The notes under the pieces: generated by a model
The model's database searches: none
Seen by the model: only the letters and a program-made list of their open reading frames with translations
What the model was told of the DNA's origin: nothing
Made by a program: the position numbers and the translations under genes
Source of the DNA: JAJZNI01 sp035624785
GTDB taxonomy: Bacteria > Chloroflexota > Dormibacteria > Aeolococcales > Aeolococcaceae
NCBI GenBank assembly: GCA_035624785.1
Contig: DASPQV010000049.1
Span: 9,113-73,112 of the forward strand
Reading direction: 5' to 3'
DNA length: 64,000 nt
Part shown: piece by piece, positions 8,563-18,300 of the stretch
Numbering within the stretch: the stretch's first letter is position 1
Layout of the letters: the number at the start of each line of letters is the position of its first letter

Positions 8563-9129
8563 GTGAGCGGATCCCTCGTCCTCGCCGCGCTCGACGGCCA
8601 CCGCTGGGCCAGCGAGGACGCTGGCCCGGTGACCCGGGTTCGCACCCTGGCCGCGATGCCGGACCCCTGGTCCCGGTCGCTGCTCCTCCACCTGACCGCG
8701 TCGGCGATCGTGATCGATCCCCGGACCGGACGCGTCCTGCTCCGCTGGCACGAGCGCCAGCAGGCGTGGCTGCAGGTCGGCGGGCATGCGGACCCCGGCG
8801 AGACGGATCCGTTCCGGATCGCGCGCCGGGAAGCCCGTGAGGAGACCGGACTGGATGACCTCTCCGCCTGGCCCGATTCCGCGTCGCCCCGGCTCATCCA
8901 GGTTGCCATCGTTTCGGTGCCGCCCCGGGACCCCGAACCTGCCCACCACCATGCCGACCTGCGCTACGTCCTGGCCACCGGACGGCCGGAGCGCGCTGTC
9001 CCGGAGACGGTGCCCGCCCAGCTTCGCTGGCTGGGCATCGACGCGGCGATCTCGCTGACCGGGGACCCCGGGTTGCAGGTGGCCCTGCGGCGGCTTGCCC
9101 CGCTCATGACGACGGCGATCGGTCCCTGA
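8563..9129 (+). CDS. NUDIX hydrolase
   Basis: About 188 residues from the GTG at 8563; a GTG at 8464 would add 33 low-complexity residues and neither has a good ribosome site. The Nudix box is clear (GHADPGETDPFRIARREAR followed by EETGL). It carries one extra residue between the first Glu and the RE pair, a variant I recall from Nudix proteins with the HLTASAIVIDP entry strand. Such enzymes hydrolyse nucleoside diphosphate-X substrates with Mg2+. The substrate here is unknown. It stands alone, with about 450 nt of apparently gene-free DNA downstream. Confidence 0.85.
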   Translation: MSGSLVLAALDGHRWASEDAGPVTRVRTLAAMPDPWSRSLLLHLTASAIVIDPRTGRVLLRWHERQQAWLQVGGHADPGETDPFRIARREAREETGLDDLSAWPDSASPRLIQVAIVSVPPRDPEPAHHHADLRYVLATGRPERAVPETVPAQLRWLGIDAAISLTGDPGLQVALRRLAPLMTTAIGP

Positions 9130-9583
9130 GCTTCGGGGTCGCCGGCAGCCGCGCCGACCAGGGGGTGCTCCCAGTTGATGTCGAAGTAGGCAGAAAGTGA
9201 GCTGCTCCGGCCGCACCCCGGGACGGCCAGGAACGCCGCCTCGCCGCCAGCCCCGCCGAGATACGGGTGGGGTCGACCACGTCGTAGCCGTGCCTGGAGC
9301 CCGAGGCACCAAGGAGGATCGGGGAGCACCCGGTAGCTGGCGATCCGGCTGCTCAGCGGGGCGGGCCCGGCGGCCGCACCCGACCTGGGGTATCCTGGCG
9401 GTCCCGGTGCGCACCTCTCCCGGCTCTCCGCGCCTCCCTCCCGTGATCGCCGTCCTCGAGGGCATCCTCGCCCCGGGGCCCCGCGCCCGGCGGGCCGCCG
9501 AGACGGCGAGGCGCGCCGGCTGGGGGCGCTGAGGGGGTGTACCATCGCTTGCCGCTCGTATGAACAGCGCCTTGGAGTTTGAC
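9130..9583. other. About 450 nt without a supported gene
   Basis: Open frames here look like GC-rich shadows. On the minus strand a short stretch around 9150-9205 reads LSAYFDINWEHPLVG, which faintly recalls the FDIDWE motif of maltooligosyltrehalose synthases and might be a decayed remnant. At 9540-9545 a TACCAT preceded by TG could be a -10 element for the operon starting at 9584, but I see no matching -35. Confidence 0.3.
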
Positions 9584-10615
9584 ATGGAGAAACCCCCGAT
9601 CCCCGTTGCGGTGGTTGGCCTCGGACCGATCGGACTGCGCATCTGCCGGCGGATCCTGGCGCGCCCTGAGCTGCTCCAACTCGTGGCCGTCACTGACAAG
9701 GCACCGGAGATCGGAGGCCGCAGGTTGGCGGATCTGCTCCCCGAGGCCTCCGCGTCCGAGCTCGTGATCAACCGCGAATATCCGGCGGCGCCGCGGGCTG
9801 GAGGAGTCCTGGTGCAGACAACCACCTCGCACCTGACTGATTCCCATCAGCAGCTGCGAGACTTCGTGGAGCTGGGCTGGAACGTGGTATCCACGTGCGA
9901 GGAGCTCTCCGAGCCGCTGAGCGTCGATCCCAAGACCGCGGCCGACCTCGACGCACTGGCACGAGGCAAAGCGGTGACGATCCTGGGGACGGGGGTCAAT
10001 CCCGGCTTCATGATGGACACCCTGCCGCTCGCCCTGACCACCCTGTGCGCCCAGGTCACCGCCGTACGTGTCCACCGGGTGGTCGACACCAACCTGCGAC
10101 GCGAGCCTCTGCAGCGCAAGGCGGGCGTTGGGATGTCGGCGGACGAGTTCCGCGCCCTGGCTGCCGCCGGGCGGATCGGCCACGTGGGTCTGCTGCAGTC
10201 GCTCCACCTGATCGCGAGAGGGCTGGGATGGGCCCTCGACTCGACCGAGGTCCGGCTCGAGCCGGTGATCGCTGAGCGGGAGACGGCCAGCGGCATCGGT
10301 CCGGTCCCAGCGGGGAGCGTGATCGGCCAGGCCCAGGTGGCCACCGGCCACGTCGGGGCCAGGGAGGTCATTCGCTTCGAGCTGGAGATGGTGGCGGGCA
10401 GGCCCGGCACCGACGAGGTGTGGATCACCGGTGATCCGTCCTTCCACGAGGAGATCCATGGAGGGATCAACGGCGACATCGGCACCGAAGCGGTCGTCAC
10501 CAACCTCATCGGGCCGGTGGCCGAGGCCAGACCCGGGCTGCTGACCATGGCTGATCTCGTGCCCCTGGGATGCCGAGCCGGTCTCGGGGGGATGCCCGCC
10601 ACACACCAGGGATAA
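9584..10615 (+). CDS. DapB-like NAD(P)-dependent amine dehydrogenase (2,4-diaminopentanoate dehydrogenase-like)
   Basis: 343 residues. The Rossmann nucleotide-binding loop is at the N-terminus (VAVVGLGPIGLRICRRIL). The DapB-like second half has GTGVNPGFMMDTLPLAL and an HRVVDTNLRREPLQRKAG segment, as in the dehydrogenase family that includes 2,4-diaminopentanoate dehydrogenase of ornithine fermentation. The family oxidatively deaminates diamino acids or reduces the reverse imine; the real substrate here is not known. ATG 9584 is preferred over ATG 9560 because TTGGAG sits 6 nt before it. It is the first gene of a four-gene operon with two PLP enzymes. Confidence 0.78.
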   Translation: MEKPPIPVAVVGLGPIGLRICRRILARPELLQLVAVTDKAPEIGGRRLADLLPEASASELVINREYPAAPRAGGVLVQTTTSHLTDSHQQLRDFVELGWNVVSTCEELSEPLSVDPKTAADLDALARGKAVTILGTGVNPGFMMDTLPLALTTLCAQVTAVRVHRVVDTNLRREPLQRKAGVGMSADEFRALAAAGRIGHVGLLQSLHLIARGLGWALDSTEVRLEPVIAERETASGIGPVPAGSVIGQAQVATGHVGAREVIRFELEMVAGRPGTDEVWITGDPSFHEEIHGGINGDIGTEAVVTNLIGPVAEARPGLLTMADLVPLGCRAGLGGMPATHQG

Positions 10616-10642
10616 CCAGCGACTCCGGGAGGGCTTGCAACC

Positions 10643-11998
10643 GTGGACGCCCAGACCTCCACCGTCGAGGATGAGTTCGTCGGGACTCACATGGCGTCGG
10701 ATGAGCTTTTCAGACGCCAGGCCAAGGTGGTCCCGGGCGGCGTGACCCACATGGCCCGAGCCTTCGAGCCGTTCCCTCTCTTCATCAGCGCCCTGTCAGG
10801 CGCCCACAAGCAGGATGTCGACGGACACGATTACGTCGACTACTGGATGGCTCATGGGGCCAACCTGCTGGGTCATCGACATCCCGCCGTGCACGAGGCC
10901 ATCCAGCGTCAACTCGAGCGAGGCCTGCATGCCTGTGGAGAGAACGAGACGGCGGTGGCGCTGGCTGAAGCTGTCTGCCGGATGGTGCCGTCGGCGAGCC
11001 GGGTGCGCTTCTGCGCCTCGGGGGGCGAGGCGACCCAACTGGCCATCAGGCTTGCCCGCGCCTACTCCGGACACGAGCGCATCATCAAGTTCGAGCACCA
11101 CTTCCATGGCTGGCACGACGCGGTGGCCTTCGGCTTCCCGCCCAGCGATACGCCGTGGTCCTCGGGACTCCCCGACGCCCTCCAATCCCTGACCGTGGTG
11201 CTGCCGTTCAACGACGCCGATGCGCTCTCCAGGTACCTCTCCGAGGATGCCCAGGTGGCCGGAGTGCTGCTGGAGCCGGGCGGTGCCCACAGCGACACGG
11301 TCCCGGTGGATCCAGCCTTCCTGCGCACGGTTCGCGAGCTCTGCACCGAGCACGGGGTGGTCCTGGTATTCGATGAGGTGGTCACCGGTTTCCGGTACGC
11401 CAGGGGAGGGGCGCAGGAGTTCTTCGGGGTGACCCCGGACGTCACCGCCCTGGGCAAGATCATGGGTGGCGGTCTGCCCATCGGGGCGGTGGCGGGGGGG
11501 GCGGACATCATGGAGGTGCTGGCCCCGCGGCGCGGAGACGAGGTGCGTCCCTACGTCCCCCAATACGGAACCTGGAACGGGATGCCGATTGCCGCCGCCG
11601 CAGGGTTGGCGGCCCTGAGAGTGGTCGAGACCAGCGACGTCATCCAGGCGACGGTGCGCCGGACCGACCAGCTGAGAGCTGCCCTGAATAGGGTGCTGCG
11701 CCAGCGTGGCGTGGAAGGCACCGCCTATGGCCGGTCGTCGATCTGGAAGACGTACCTCGGCGAACCCCTGAAGCTCCTCGACGGTGACTACACCCGGGCC
11801 AGGGAGGACGGCATCCGTCTGGCCAGCTCATCGGGCCCGCGCGCCCGCGTTCTGCGGCAGTCGATGATCCTCGACGGCGTCGACGTCATGTACGGTGGCG
11901 GCTTCATGTCGGCCGCGCACGATGACGCGGACCTGGAGCGCACCGTCACCGCGTTCGACCGGGCCCTGACGCGGCTGCAGGAGGCGGGGCTGGTGTAG
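10643..11998 (+). CDS. Class III aminotransferase, glutamate-1-semialdehyde aminomutase type
   Basis: 451 residues from a GTG with GGGAGGG 9 nt upstream. Typical fold-type I features are VVPGGVTHMARAF, the PLP phosphate loop (CASGGEATQLAIRLARA), HHFHGWHDAV, VLVFDEVVTGFRYARGG and the Schiff-base Lys in VTALGKIMGGGLPIGAVAGG. It is unlikely to be the tetrapyrrole enzyme HemL, because it sits in an operon with an amine dehydrogenase-like protein and a glutamate decarboxylase. A role in amino-acid or amine transamination is inferred. It is distinct from the aminotransferase domain of the fusion protein at 3-5.4 kb. Confidence 0.88.
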   Translation: MDAQTSTVEDEFVGTHMASDELFRRQAKVVPGGVTHMARAFEPFPLFISALSGAHKQDVDGHDYVDYWMAHGANLLGHRHPAVHEAIQRQLERGLHACGENETAVALAEAVCRMVPSASRVRFCASGGEATQLAIRLARAYSGHERIIKFEHHFHGWHDAVAFGFPPSDTPWSSGLPDALQSLTVVLPFNDADALSRYLSEDAQVAGVLLEPGGAHSDTVPVDPAFLRTVRELCTEHGVVLVFDEVVTGFRYARGGAQEFFGVTPDVTALGKIMGGGLPIGAVAGGADIMEVLAPRRGDEVRPYVPQYGTWNGMPIAAAAGLAALRVVETSDVIQATVRRTDQLRAALNRVLRQRGVEGTAYGRSSIWKTYLGEPLKLLDGDYTRAREDGIRLASSSGPRARVLRQSMILDGVDVMYGGGFMSAAHDDADLERTVTAFDRALTRLQEAGLV

Positions 11999-11999
11999 C

Positions 12000-13388
12000 G
12001 TGGCCCTGCACCATCACGAGCCGGGTGAGGCGGAGCTGGAGGTCAACCCGCTGTACGCGTCGGCCGCGGCCCGCGGCCGTGTCCCCAAGCTGCGCATCCC
12101 CGACCAGCCCATGGATCCGGAGACCGCCTACCAGATCGTCCACGACGAGCTGATGCTGGACGGGAACGCGCGGCTCAACCTGGCCACCTTCGTCACCACC
12201 TGGATGGAGCCGCAGGCCAACCGGCTCATCGTCGAGGCGCTCGACAAGAACGTCATCGACAAGGATGAGTATCCGCAGACCGCGGAGATCGAGCGGCGCT
12301 GCGTCCACATCCTCGCCTCACTCTGGCATGCGCCGCCCCGGCGGACCGCGGTCGGGTGCTCCACAACCGGTTCCAGTGAGGCGGCGATGCTGGCCGGCCT
12401 GGCGCTCAAGTGGCGCTGGCGCGAGGCCCGCCGCTCCGCCGGCGGTTCCGCCGATCGGCCCAACCTGGTGATGGGCATCAACGTCCAGGTGTGCTGGGAG
12501 AAGTTCTGCCGGTACTGGGACGTGGAGCCGCGCTTCGTGCCCATGGAGGGAGATCGGCGCCATCTCACCGGCGAGGAGGCGGTGAAGCTCTGCGACCAGG
12601 ACACCATCGGGGTGGTGGCGGTGCTCGGCTCCACCCAGGACGGCAGCTACGAGCCGGTGGCCGAGATCTGCGCGGCCCTGGATGGGCTCCGAGATTGCGG
12701 CGGCCCCGACGTGCCGGTGCACGTCGATGCCGCCTCGGGGGGCTTCGTGGCCCCCTTCGTGCAGCCCCAGCTGGTCTGGGACTTCCGGCTCGACCGGGTG
12801 GCGTCCATCAACAGCTCCGGCCACAAGTACGGCCTGGTCTACCCCGGGGTGGGCTGGGTGATCTGGCGCGACCGCGAGGCCCTGCCCGAGCCGCTGATCT
12901 TCCGGGTCAACTACCTGGGCGGGAGCATGCCCACCTTTGCCCTCAACTTCTCCCGACCGGGCGCCCAGGTCATCGCCCAGTACTACAACCTCATCCGGCT
13001 CGGCTTCGAGGGTTACCGGCTGGTCCAGCAGACATCCCTGGACACCGCCCGCCACATCTCCGACGCCGTCAGCCGCATCGGTCCATTCCGGCTGCTCACC
13101 GACGGCAGCGAGCTGCCGGTGTTCGCCTTCGCGCTCCGCCCCGAGGTCGATCGCTACACCGTCTTCGACGTGTCCGACGGGCTGCGCAAGCGCGGCTGGC
13201 AGGTCCCCGCCTACCACCTGCCCCGCAACCTTCAGGCGACCGCGGTGCTCCGGGTGGTGGTGCGCAACGGGATGTCACGCGACCTCGCCGACCTGCTGAT
13301 CGCCGACCTGAGGAGGGAGGTCGCCCAGCTCGACAAGCTCTCCGCTCGTCTGCCCCAGCACCCCGACCGGGCCCGCTTCCACCATTGA
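12000..13388 (+). CDS. Glutamate decarboxylase (GadB-type PLP enzyme)
   Basis: 462 residues, close to GadA/GadB length, from a GTG one nucleotide after the previous stop. The sequence follows the bacterial GadB pattern: FVTTWMEPQANRLI, the catalytic region GCSTTGSSEAAMLAGLALKW, HVDAASGGFVAPF and the PLP-binding Lys in SINSSGHKYGLVYPGVGW. The reaction would be L-glutamate to GABA plus CO2, which consumes a proton. A downstream class III aminotransferase or dehydrogenase could then use the product, which fits the operon, but this is inference. No acid-stress antiporter gene lies nearby. Confidence 0.9.
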   Translation: MALHHHEPGEAELEVNPLYASAAARGRVPKLRIPDQPMDPETAYQIVHDELMLDGNARLNLATFVTTWMEPQANRLIVEALDKNVIDKDEYPQTAEIERRCVHILASLWHAPPRRTAVGCSTTGSSEAAMLAGLALKWRWREARRSAGGSADRPNLVMGINVQVCWEKFCRYWDVEPRFVPMEGDRRHLTGEEAVKLCDQDTIGVVAVLGSTQDGSYEPVAEICAALDGLRDCGGPDVPVHVDAASGGFVAPFVQPQLVWDFRLDRVASINSSGHKYGLVYPGVGWVIWRDREALPEPLIFRVNYLGGSMPTFALNFSRPGAQVIAQYYNLIRLGFEGYRLVQQTSLDTARHISDAVSRIGPFRLLTDGSELPVFAFALRPEVDRYTVFDVSDGLRKRGWQVPAYHLPRNLQATAVLRVVVRNGMSRDLADLLIADLRREVAQLDKLSARLPQHPDRARFHH

Positions 13389-13398
13389 GGGCTGAGCC

Positions 13399-13786
13399 AT
13401 GCCTGACAAGGACATCGAGGCTTGGGTGTCCGCACACGACGCGCCGGTCGCGGCGATCCTGGAGGCCGCCCGCGAGGCCATCAAGGGCGAGGTGCCCGGC
13501 ACCGTGGAGTGGATCAACGGCTGGAAGATGCTGGCGTTCGGGCCGCGTCCCAAGATGAACGCCTGCCAGTTCGTGCTCGACGCCCGGGGCAGACCGCGTC
13601 AACCTCGAGTTCGCCGCCGGTGCTGCCCTGGACGACCCGAGCGGCCTGCTCGAGGGGACCGGCAAGTCGCTGCGCCATCTCAAGCTGCGCCAGCCCTCCG
13701 ACCTGGGCCGGCCCGAGGTGCGCGCCCTGATCAGGGCGGGGGCCGCGGCCGCGCCCAGCTGGCAGCCGGGGGGTCGCAAGGCATGA
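13399..13786 (+). pseudogene. DUF1801 protein interrupted by a frameshift
   Basis: The first frame (from ATG 13399, 10 nt after the decarboxylase stop) encodes AAREAIKGEVPGTVEWINGW and reads to VLDARG. The family pattern then continues in another frame as DRVNLEFAAGAALDDPSGLL, EGTGKSLRHLKL and on to a stop at 13784-13786. The break lies at the GGGG run near 13577-13581 and is explained by one extra G. The undamaged product would be about 128 residues. Either the gene is broken or this is a homopolymer error in the assembly. Confidence 0.75.
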
Positions 13787-13879
13787 TGATGGTGGAGCCA
13801 TCGCTCGCCGCGCCGGGGGTCCTCGAGGTGCCGGTCGAGGGGGGCCCACCGGGCCGGGGCCGTAGCCGCCGGGCCAGGG

Positions 13880-15364
13880 CTATCCGGCATCGCCGGCATC
13901 GACCTGGGGCACCACCGGTGTCCAGGTGCGTCCCCCGTCCTCGGTCTCGACGAGGTAGCTGGGTCCCGACCCGGGCTGGTCAGCACTGGGCGCCGCCCAA
14001 CCGATCTCCGCGCTGACGAAATCCAGAGCGAGGCCCGAGTAGGGGAAGGCGTTGAGATGGGCCCAGGTGGCACCTCCATCGCCGGTTGCGTAGATGGCGG
14101 GAGCGGCGGCGGAGCCGTCGACGCCCTCGAAGACCAGCCAGCCCCGCTGCGGGTCCAGGAAGTCGGCGCCGGCCGGCTGCCCCAGGCCCTCCCAGCGCAG
14201 CGTCCAGCTCCGGCCGCCATCCGCGGTCGCGAAGATGCTGGTGGTGACCGCCGAAAGGCCCAGGTTCTCGGTCAGCACGGTTCCGCTGGCCGGCGATGTG
14301 AAGACCGGCGAGAAGCTGGTCTCGTCATAGGCTCCGGCGGGAAGCGGGCCGAGCGGCTGCTGGTTCCAGCTGACGCCCCCGTCATGGGTGACGTAGAAGG
14401 CGGGGTCACCGCCGCCCTCGCAGGTCCCGGTCATCCACCCGGTGCTGGCGCTGAGGAAGGTCGCGGTCAGAGCCAGGCAGCGGTCGGGGATGATCCCCGG
14501 GTTCCCCTGCGTCCCGATGGCCGCGCTGCTGGTGGTGGCCACCTCCGACCAGCTGGCGCCGCCGTCGACGGTGCGGAAGAGCGCCGTGGTGATGGCCGCC
14601 GTCTCGGCCAGCGAGTACCAGCCGTGCTGGCCGTCGACGAAGATCATCTCGCCGGCGTCGGTGGGGCTGAAGCCGTGGACGCTCAGACGGCCCTCCGCCG
14701 TCCAGTGAGCCCCGCCGTCGGCGGTGGCCCACGACTGCACGGCCGTCGGGTCGGGAACCGGGGCGCTGGCCTGGCTCGCCACCGTGAGGGCGCGGGCGGT
14801 CTCGGCATCGAGGTAGGCGGCGGCGATCACCTGCGCCCGGGGCGGGGAGGCGACCGTCCAGCGCAGAACCCCGGCGGTGGTGTGGAGGATGGAGCCGTCG
14901 CTGATCCGCCGCGCCCAGCCGGCGCTGGCGGTCACCATGTGCAGGTCACCCACGGCGTTCGCGGGGTCCTCGGCCGGGAGGACCGAGACCGGCTGCGGGG
15001 TGAACGCCGGCGGGCTGAACCGCGGGCTGGCGCTGGGCGGGATCGCCGTGGCGGGGCGGCCGCCCTGGAGCAGGTCCACACCGATCGATGCCCCCCCGAC
15101 GACCACCGCCAGGGCGAGCAGCGCTGCCAGCGCGCGGCCGCGCTCCGGAGACCCCTGACGCCGTCCGGGGCGACCGGGCCCGCCCAGCGGCGGCGGGACG
15201 GGGCCGGGCCCATCCCGCGGCGGCGACCCGTCCCGGCCGATATCTGACCACGCCGCTCCCGGTCGCGACGGCGCGGTGGGGGCAGTCCCATCCGGGGACG
15301 GCCGCCTGCCGGCGAGCTCGCGGTGGAGTCGCCGGACCGGGTGGAGATCGTCGTCGCGGTGCAA
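13880..15364 (-). CDS. Membrane-anchored BNR/YCF48-type beta-propeller protein
   Basis: About 495 codons if it starts at a TTG at 15364; the start is uncertain, and a CTG overlapping the previous stop near 15376 is another option. A short cytoplasmic N-terminus (DDDLHPVRRLHRELAGRR) is followed by one transmembrane segment (RALAALLALAVVVGGASIG) and an extracytoplasmic domain. That domain has repeated photosystem-stability-factor/BNR blades (SAGWARRISDGSILHTT, ATADGGAHWTAEG, FRTVDGGASWSEV, YVTHDGGVSWNQQ, ETEDGGRTWTPV). The function is unknown. It is a clear paralogue of the C-terminal part of the protein at 58063-60366. It follows the GH15 gene by 11 nt and is probably cotranscribed. Confidence 0.78.
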   Translation of the reverse strand: MHRDDDLHPVRRLHRELAGRRPSPDGTAPTAPSRPGAAWSDIGRDGSPPRDGPGPVPPPLGGPGRPGRRQGSPERGRALAALLALAVVVGGASIGVDLLQGGRPATAIPPSASPRFSPPAFTPQPVSVLPAEDPANAVGDLHMVTASAGWARRISDGSILHTTAGVLRWTVASPPRAQVIAAAYLDAETARALTVASQASAPVPDPTAVQSWATADGGAHWTAEGRLSVHGFSPTDAGEMIFVDGQHGWYSLAETAAITTALFRTVDGGASWSEVATTSSAAIGTQGNPGIIPDRCLALTATFLSASTGWMTGTCEGGGDPAFYVTHDGGVSWNQQPLGPLPAGAYDETSFSPVFTSPASGTVLTENLGLSAVTTSIFATADGGRSWTLRWEGLGQPAGADFLDPQRGWLVFEGVDGSAAAPAIYATGDGGATWAHLNAFPYSGLALDFVSAEIGWAAPSADQPGSGPSYLVETEDGGRTWTPVVPQVDAGDAG

Positions 15365-15375
15365 CTGGTCCGTGC

Positions 15376-18300
15376 TCAGGGGACGGTCACGCCCTGGAGG
15401 ACCGCCGGGCCCACGGTCGGGTCCAGCTCCTGCTGAACGTTGACGCCGGCCGGCGGGATGGTGTCGAGGACGTAGGGCACGCTGCCCGGGTTGAAGCCGC
15501 AGATCGCCGGCACCGGCGGTGTGGTGGCCTCCGCCGTCGAGCACACCCCGAAGTTGAAGGGTTGCGGGGTCGCCGCGAAGGTGCGAGCGTCGTCGAATCC
15601 GAAGCCGTCCTGCCCGGTCAGGGTGAGGGTGAAGGTCCAACCTGCCCAGGCCGAGGCGGCGGTCGACGCCGGGGCTCCCAGGGTCGATGCGGGCACGGTG
15701 ATGGTGACGATCCCGGGCGTGTCACCTCCGGAGGGGGTCAGCTGGGCGGCCGAGACCGCTGGCGTGCCGATGCCGCCGCCGCAGTTGGGGTAGCTCCAGG
15801 TGAGGCCCGAGGTCGTCGACGACGGGGTCACCCAGCAGTCGCCGCCGAAGCCGTCCACCTCGATGACCTGGTTCCAGGCGTCCGCCGCCGCGATGGAGTA
15901 GTTGAAGGGACTGGCCGCGGCCGTCGATTGGACTTCGCCGGTGGGGACCTGACCGCTGGGAGCGTGGATGTAGAGGTCGAACAGCTGGGCGCCGTCGAGG
16001 CTGCCGAAGGTCGGCACCAGGTTCTCGATGCCCACCCGGAAGCTGACGGTGGTGCCGGAGTCGATCACCGTCAACCCGGTCAGGCGGAAGGAGTCGGGCG
16101 AGAAGTTGGAGCTCGTCGGGTACGCGTAGACCCCGGTGGGCTGCGTGTACGGCGAGTAACCGGGCCCGTTGCCGCCGCCCGGGGCGGCGGGCACGTTGAG
16201 GATCACCGTGCCGGGGATGAACAGGTTGTTGACTGCGAAGATGGCCTCGTCGGTGGCGCTGCCCGCGGTCGCCGCCACCTCGATGGAGTTGCTCCCCGGC
16301 TCCAGGGCGACCGAGGTCGAGAAGGCGCCGCCGCCGTCCGCGCTCACCGTGGTGATCGTGGTGGTCGGCGTCGACGCCCCGGCCGCCGTCCCGGTGATCG
16401 CGATGTCGACGGTCGCGCCCGCCGCCGTGCTGCCGCTGACCACCGTCGAGGCGGAGTTGACCGTCACCGACGGGCGGGTGAGGTTGATCGGGACGTCCCG
16501 CCCGTTGACGGCCAGCGGTGACGACACGGCGAGCGCCGCGGTCGCGGGTGGGGCGGGCAGGTAGCGCTCGGCGACGATGCTCGGCTGGTCGAGCAGGGTG
16601 CCGCTCTGGATGTCGCGGAGCAGCCGGAGGAGCTGCGCCTGGGCCCAGGTCAGCGGTGCCGCTGAGCCGTCGGGCTTGCCGTCGATCAAGCCGATGGACG
16701 CCGTGGTCGGGTCGGAGCCGTAGGCCGAGGCGGCCAGGTCCGGGAAGTTCCAGACCTGCTCGGGCATGAGACCGACGCCGCTTGCCGAGTTGAGCATGAA
16801 GTCGAGATCCGACTGCAGCGCCGCCGGGTTGCCGGCCAGCAGCTGGTACTCCGCGTTCTCCCCGGAGAGCACCGGCCAGGGGTGCCCGGTGCCGGTGTCG
16901 GTGGTCGCCCAGGGCTCGCCGGTGAGCGGGCAGTTGGCGTTGGCCGCGACCTCGACCGCGCCCGTGTCGCAGTCGCCATAGCCGTCGCCGTTGTAGCGCA
17001 TGATCCCGGTCCCGGATGGCGTCGAGGAGTCGATGGCGCTCGCGGCCACCGCCAGGGAGTTGCTGACGGTGGGATCGGACGCCGGCAGCTCGCCGAGCCG
17101 GGTCAGCTCGAGGAACCCCTGGTCGATCACGCTGCGCTGGTCCACCGGGCTGGTGTTGCCGTTGTTGAGGGTGTAGGTCACGCCGGCCTGGTCAGGGTTT
17201 CCGGTCTTGTCCAGGCGCATGAAGTAGGAGCTGGACGAGAGCGGCCCGTCAGTGGTGATGCCGGTGGTCAGGATCAGCTGGCGGAAGTCGTCGGCGGTGG
17301 CCAGGAAGAGGCGCTGCGATGCGGTGTCGCCCTGCACCCCGGCGATCGCGGCAGCGGCCACCAGGCCGGCAACCTCATCGGCCATGGTGGAGGGCGAGAA
17401 ACCGGTCTGCTCCTCCCAGCGCTCCACGCCGTCCACCGGGCCGTTGGCGACCAGGAAGTCGGCGGCGGGCCTGATGTGATCCTGGTAGAGGGAGGCGCTG
17501 CCGGCCATTCCCGCCTGCCACGCGGCGAGGATCGGGTCCGCGGTCTCGTCGAGCTGGAGCCCGCCCGTGTCGGGTGCCGCCTCGCCGTTGAGCAGCCCGT
17601 TGCGCGGGAAGCTGCCGTCCGGCAGCTGCATGTGGTCGAACCAGTATTCGACCATCTGGCGGGCGGTGCCGATGTCACCGTCGGCCAGGAAGCCGGTGAA
17701 CGTCTCGTAGGCGTCGCGGGGGAACACCTCGCGATACGACCCGAAGTAGGGAGCCAGGTCGTTGACCGGGGTCCCGGCCGAGACCGCCTGGCCCCAGGGG
17801 CTGCTCAGGGACGCGGCGGTGGCACCGACGAAGCTCTTGTCCTCGCTCGCCTTGATGACGTTGGCGGAGAGCCAGTAGGCGGCCTGGTCGGCGGGGCTGA
17901 GGGCGGTGCCGCCATGTCCGGGCGCGCCGCCCGGCGAGCAGAGCTGGGAGTCGTAGTCGAGCCACTGCCCCTGGTACTGGAGGAAGGTGGCGGCGATAGG
18001 GGCCGCCGACGCGTCGAGCGCGGACTCGAGCGCGCTGGCCTCGGTGCCGCCGAAGCCAAGGGCCACCGTCTGGCTGCTCACCGCGCTGGGACGGGGCGGG
18101 GTCGACAGCCCGGCCGCCCCGGCCGCCGCGGCCGCGATCGCCACTGGGCTGAGGCTGGTGACGCCGGTGGCGGTCGCTCCGGGAGCTATGCGGCGGGGCG
18201 AGCAGACGGATGCGCTGTCGAAGCTGCCGCCGCCGTAGGCGCCCAGGTCGCCGCCGCTCGCCCCGCCTGACGAGGCGGCCGGCGCGCCGCTGCCCAGGCT

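Noticed and set aside
10643..11998. Naming the class III aminotransferase hemL
   Set aside because: It has the GSA-aminomutase fold and PLP lysine, but the operon context is amine/amino-acid metabolism and no tetrapyrrole genes are present.
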